Source: Azadirachta indica (lineage: Eukaryota; Streptophyta; Magnoliopsida; Sapindales; Meliaceae). Taken from it: a stretch of DNA of 64,000 bases. Below the pieces are notes generated by a model, which was not told the DNA's origin, searched no databases, and saw nothing but the letters and a program-made list of their open reading frames with translations. Location of the stretch: NCBI GenBank assembly GCA_022749755.1, contig CM040451.1:2246871-2310870 (forward strand), read 5' to 3'. Both the position numbers and the translations under genes were made by a program. Shown here piece after piece: positions 61,228 to 64,000 of the stretch (positions are counted from its first letter, which is position 1; every line of letters begins with the position of its first letter).

Positions 61228-62270
61228 ATGCTGGAAAAGGTTATTATTACCAAAATCTTGATGTTCTCTTGCGTTTGTTCGATCCCTTGATTCCGAGTTT
61301 GTAATCTATTGTCTGTGTTTTTCTAGCAGGTTACAATGGTGCTGAAGGTTGACCTTCAATGCTGTGAGTGTTACAAGAAAGTAAAGAAAATACTTTGTAA
61401 ATTCCCTGGTAAGTTTCTGTTTTCCTTTTCGATGGTGTATGTTTTGTGATTGGATATCAGTGAGCTAAGATGTGATTGAATTTTCTTTTGCAAACAAGAG
61501 AAATTCAAGACCAAACATATGATGAGAAGCAGAACACAGTGACTATCAAAGTGGTGTCTTGCTGTCCGGAAAAGCTAAGGGACAAGCTTTACTGCAAAGG
61601 TGGCTGTTCAATCAAGTGTATTGAAATCAAACCACCAAAAAAACCTGAGCATGGAACTGAAAAGCCTACAGTTATAGTAGTTCCAGTACCAGTACCACTA
61701 CCGTTTCCGGTCCTGGGCTGTCCTCCGTATTATCCATTTGGAGTGTGTTGCCCGGCATGTTATGACGGACGGTACGGCCGACCGTGCTACCACGGTGGAG
61801 GACGGCCTCTATGTTATGATGGTTGTTATGAAAGACCGGTGTGCAAAACAGGTTGCAATGGAAGACCGCCGTGCAATAATTGTGAGGGCAGCAACGTAGG
61901 TTACAAAGGAAGACCGCCGTGCGGGCCACATTGCGATGGAAGACCGCCGTGCGACAATTGTGGGGGCAGCAGCGGAAGTTGCAAAAGAAGACCGCCGTGC
62001 GCTGTAAGTTGTGATGGAAGACCGCCGTGTAACAATTGTGGGGACAGCTGCTGCACAGATGGAAGACCGCCGTCCGACAATTGTGGGGGCAGCTGCTGCA
62101 CAGGTTGCGATGGAAGACCGCCGCCGTGTAATAATTGTGGGGACAGCTGCTGCATCGGTTGCGATAGAAGACCGCCGTGTAACAATTGTGGGGGCAGCTG
62201 CGGAGGTTGCGACGGAAGACCGCCGTGCAACAATTATTGGGACAGCGACGCAGATTGCAGAATCATGTGA
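61228..62270 (+). CDS. HIPP-5: HMA-domain protein with expanded Cys-rich repeat tail and CRIM box
   Basis: Exons 61228-61239, 61330-61408 and 61501-62270; 286 residues, the longest of the family. HMA with CCEC at 15-18 is nearly identical to copy 1. The linker differs (KKPEHGTEKPTVIVV, then PVPVPLPFPVLG). The tail has about nine RPPC-type units against four in copies 1 and 2, some degenerate (RPPCGPHCDG, RPPCAVSCDG), with Cys-Cys pairs in several (GSCCTGCDG). It ends DADCRIM. With Met in the last place this is a good farnesylation-type CaaX box. Splice sites, phases and leader match the other copies. Metal chelation through the many cysteines plus membrane anchoring is the likely mode; the biological role is inferred from HIPP/Pi21 relatives. 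Confidence 0.9.
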
Positions 62271-64000
62271 AAGAATAGTGCAGAATCATGTCGTTGGTTG
62301 ACGTTGTGTTCAATTAGGACAAGATCGGAATTAAAAAGGTTTTGTGGGTATGCACCTGTTAGAAAACTGTGTTTCGTTGACTGTTAAAAACAGTTTAAAA
62401 AATAGTCTACTTAATAAGTTATAATGGCTCCTCTTTCGGATAATGATATTGTGCCAAATTATTTGTGAAGCTTTCTGGAAATAAAAATATCAAGCATTCT
62501 CGAAACTCCAAAGAAACATACCAAAGTATTTGCGGAAGAAAAATATTAAAAAAAAATTTCTCACTTTATTATATCAACAATAAGTATCATTGAACATATG
62601 CTTTCATTATTAGCACTAATACCTACAATATCTAATCTTACCGAAAATTTTTCAAAATTGTAAATAGAATTTTAGATTCTAAAAAAAAAAAAATCTTTAC
62701 AAACAAATATATTAAATTGAGTCATCAACTAACAATTTTATAATAATACTTTTAAATACAATAGTTCATCAGCCATCTAAGCTCAGCCTGTGGATATCCT
62801 CACAGGGTTTTCCACACTTATTGTGTGACTTCTTCTCAGAGATCTTTAGATATTAGCTCTTTCTCTCTTGAAGGCAATATTATTAGATGCTAAGTGCGTC
62901 ACAACTACCAGTTATCTTTCAAATAAAAATTCCAATAAATCTTCAGTTAAATACTAAAAGATATCTAACTAGAATATTAATAGATTTGTAATAAATTTGT
63001 AATATTAAAAAAATACAATAGTTCATCACATAATTATAAATACAACAATCCCAATATAACACAATTCAATTCAAGTACACAAGTTACGAAATTGTCTTAT
63101 TATAATTCACAGTTCATAATTCTCTATTGCCTTATCTCATTACAAATGTATCCTTTTAAAAAAAATTTGTGACAAAATAACAGTTAAATACAGTTGTTCA
63201 CTATCCATTGTATGTAAAGTTTATCATATTAAAATATGAGTAAATTTTTCTTCCTAGCGAGGATAGACAATACTCAAATTAGGCATAAATATTTAGATAG
63301 TCAAATATACTCCTTCCATTAATTTTTTTCATGACCTTTATATTTAAAATCTTCAAATAATTTCTCACATTTTAGTCTTCGCATTTGTTAGCTACCAAAT
63401 TGAAGTTTCTAGGTGGAATGTTGTACATCATTAATATTAAAATTAATAAAAACTTTAGCAATTTTACGTGTCTTCAACTGGATTCGGAAGCATTAGATTG
63501 AAAAATTAAATATAACGTTGTATTTCAATGGAAAAGAAATCTCACATTTTATATATTTAATAACATTTTCCGAACAAAGCAAAATACTAAATCCTCAAGT
63601 TATTCCAAAAAAATTTTGGATGACACAAAACTTTAGAACTTGAATTAAGAATTCTTACTCAATTTTGTTTATAAAAAATCAAAATTTTGTTGAAACCATG
63701 TAACTTTATTCACAAATAAATATATCTGAGGCCTACAAGATTTTTTTCTTATTTAATTATTTCTTTAACATGAAATGAACAAATGAAATTCATTCTGTAA
63801 GTCAACTCAACAAATTATTACATTCTTGCCGACATCAATTATAAATTTTAATATACAATATTCTTTAAATAGGTCAACGAATATTTATATTAATATAATA
63901 GTCAACAAAGGGTTAAAAAATATTTATGTTATTACAATGATACAACGGTAAGAACAATAAAGAAATTTAACAAAAGGGGTGTTTGATAAATAATTTGTTT
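62271..64000. repeat. Block D, 3' flank of HIPP-5 (runs off the window)
   Basis: Collinear with the D blocks of copies 2 and 3 (for example GTCTTCAACTGGATTCGGAAGC near 63470, and GAGGCCTACAAGATTTTTTTC near 63727), interrupted by the retroposon at 62772-63011 and continuing past the right edge. No gene. Confidence 0.8.
62772..63011 (+). mobile_element. 240-bp retroposon insertion with A-tail and ~17-bp target-site duplication
   Basis: AATACAATAGTTCATCA occurs at 62755-62771 and again at 63012-63028, flanking 240 bp that is absent at the same place in the D blocks of copies 1, 2 and 3. The insert ends in TATTAAAAAA. A long duplication plus an A-rich 3' end indicates target-primed (LINE-mediated) insertion of an RNA. 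The sequence (GCCATCTAAGCTCAGCCTGT.. to ..AATTTGTAATATT) has only a weak A-box-like start (CTAAGCTCAGCCTG) and is unlike the 9.1-kb SINE, so it may be a SINE of another family, a truncated LINE or a retroposed transcript. Confidence 0.75.

Overview
This is nuclear DNA of a eudicot plant. It is very AT-rich with long gene-free stretches. The genes carry GT-AG introns, and the window holds an LRR receptor kinase relic, heavy-metal-associated (HMA) plant genes, a tRNA-derived SINE, copia fragments and a Mutator-like non-autonomous element. I cannot fix the species. Most of the 64 kb is repeat-derived, and only a few loci look able to encode protein.

Layout. 0.5-3.5 kb: a broken LRR receptor kinase of the Xa21/EFR/At3g47570 type, plus strand. 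3.7-7.3 kb: old dispersed repeats that recur at 50-56 kb. 9.1 kb: a SINE with a target-site duplication. 9.3-15.6 kb and 20.3-23.6 kb: decayed arrays of one roughly 0.8-1 kb repeat (family R). Each array carries one copy of a small proline/tryptophan-rich ORF on the minus strand with its own TATA box. 16.1-16.75 kb: two short tandem-repeat fields. 16.9-17.55 kb: pieces of an unidentified minus-strand gene. 18.7-19.2 kb: a dead copia integrase.

23.9-64 kb is a segmental tandem-duplication cluster built around five copies of one gene. The gene has three exons and encodes an N-terminal HMA domain with a CxxC motif, a Pro-Val linker, a tail of Cys-rich 17-residue repeats and a C-terminal CaaX-like box. 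This is the architecture of heavy-metal-associated isoprenylated plant proteins (HIPPs) and Pi21-like proteins. Copies 1 (32.55 kb), 2 (39.70 kb) and 5 (61.23 kb) are intact. Copy 3 (46.14 kb) has a premature stop that removes the CaaX box. Copy 4 (52.5 kb) is a 5'-truncated, frameshifted pseudogene. The younger copies sit in units about 6.4-7.1 kb long, made of an upstream block (M), the gene and a downstream block (D). Each M block, including a fourth one that has no gene after it, contains a Mutator-like element with roughly 210-bp terminal inverted repeats, inserted at the same site. Unit junctions fall at or beside (AT)n tracts.

The most interesting signals are the rapidly remodelled HIPP array (coding repeats that expand and contract, a CRIM to CRII change at the prenylation box, a duplicated promoter segment, loss of the box in copy 3), the paired Pro/Trp-rich mini-genes, and two retroposon insertions, one of which can be checked against empty sites in sister copies.
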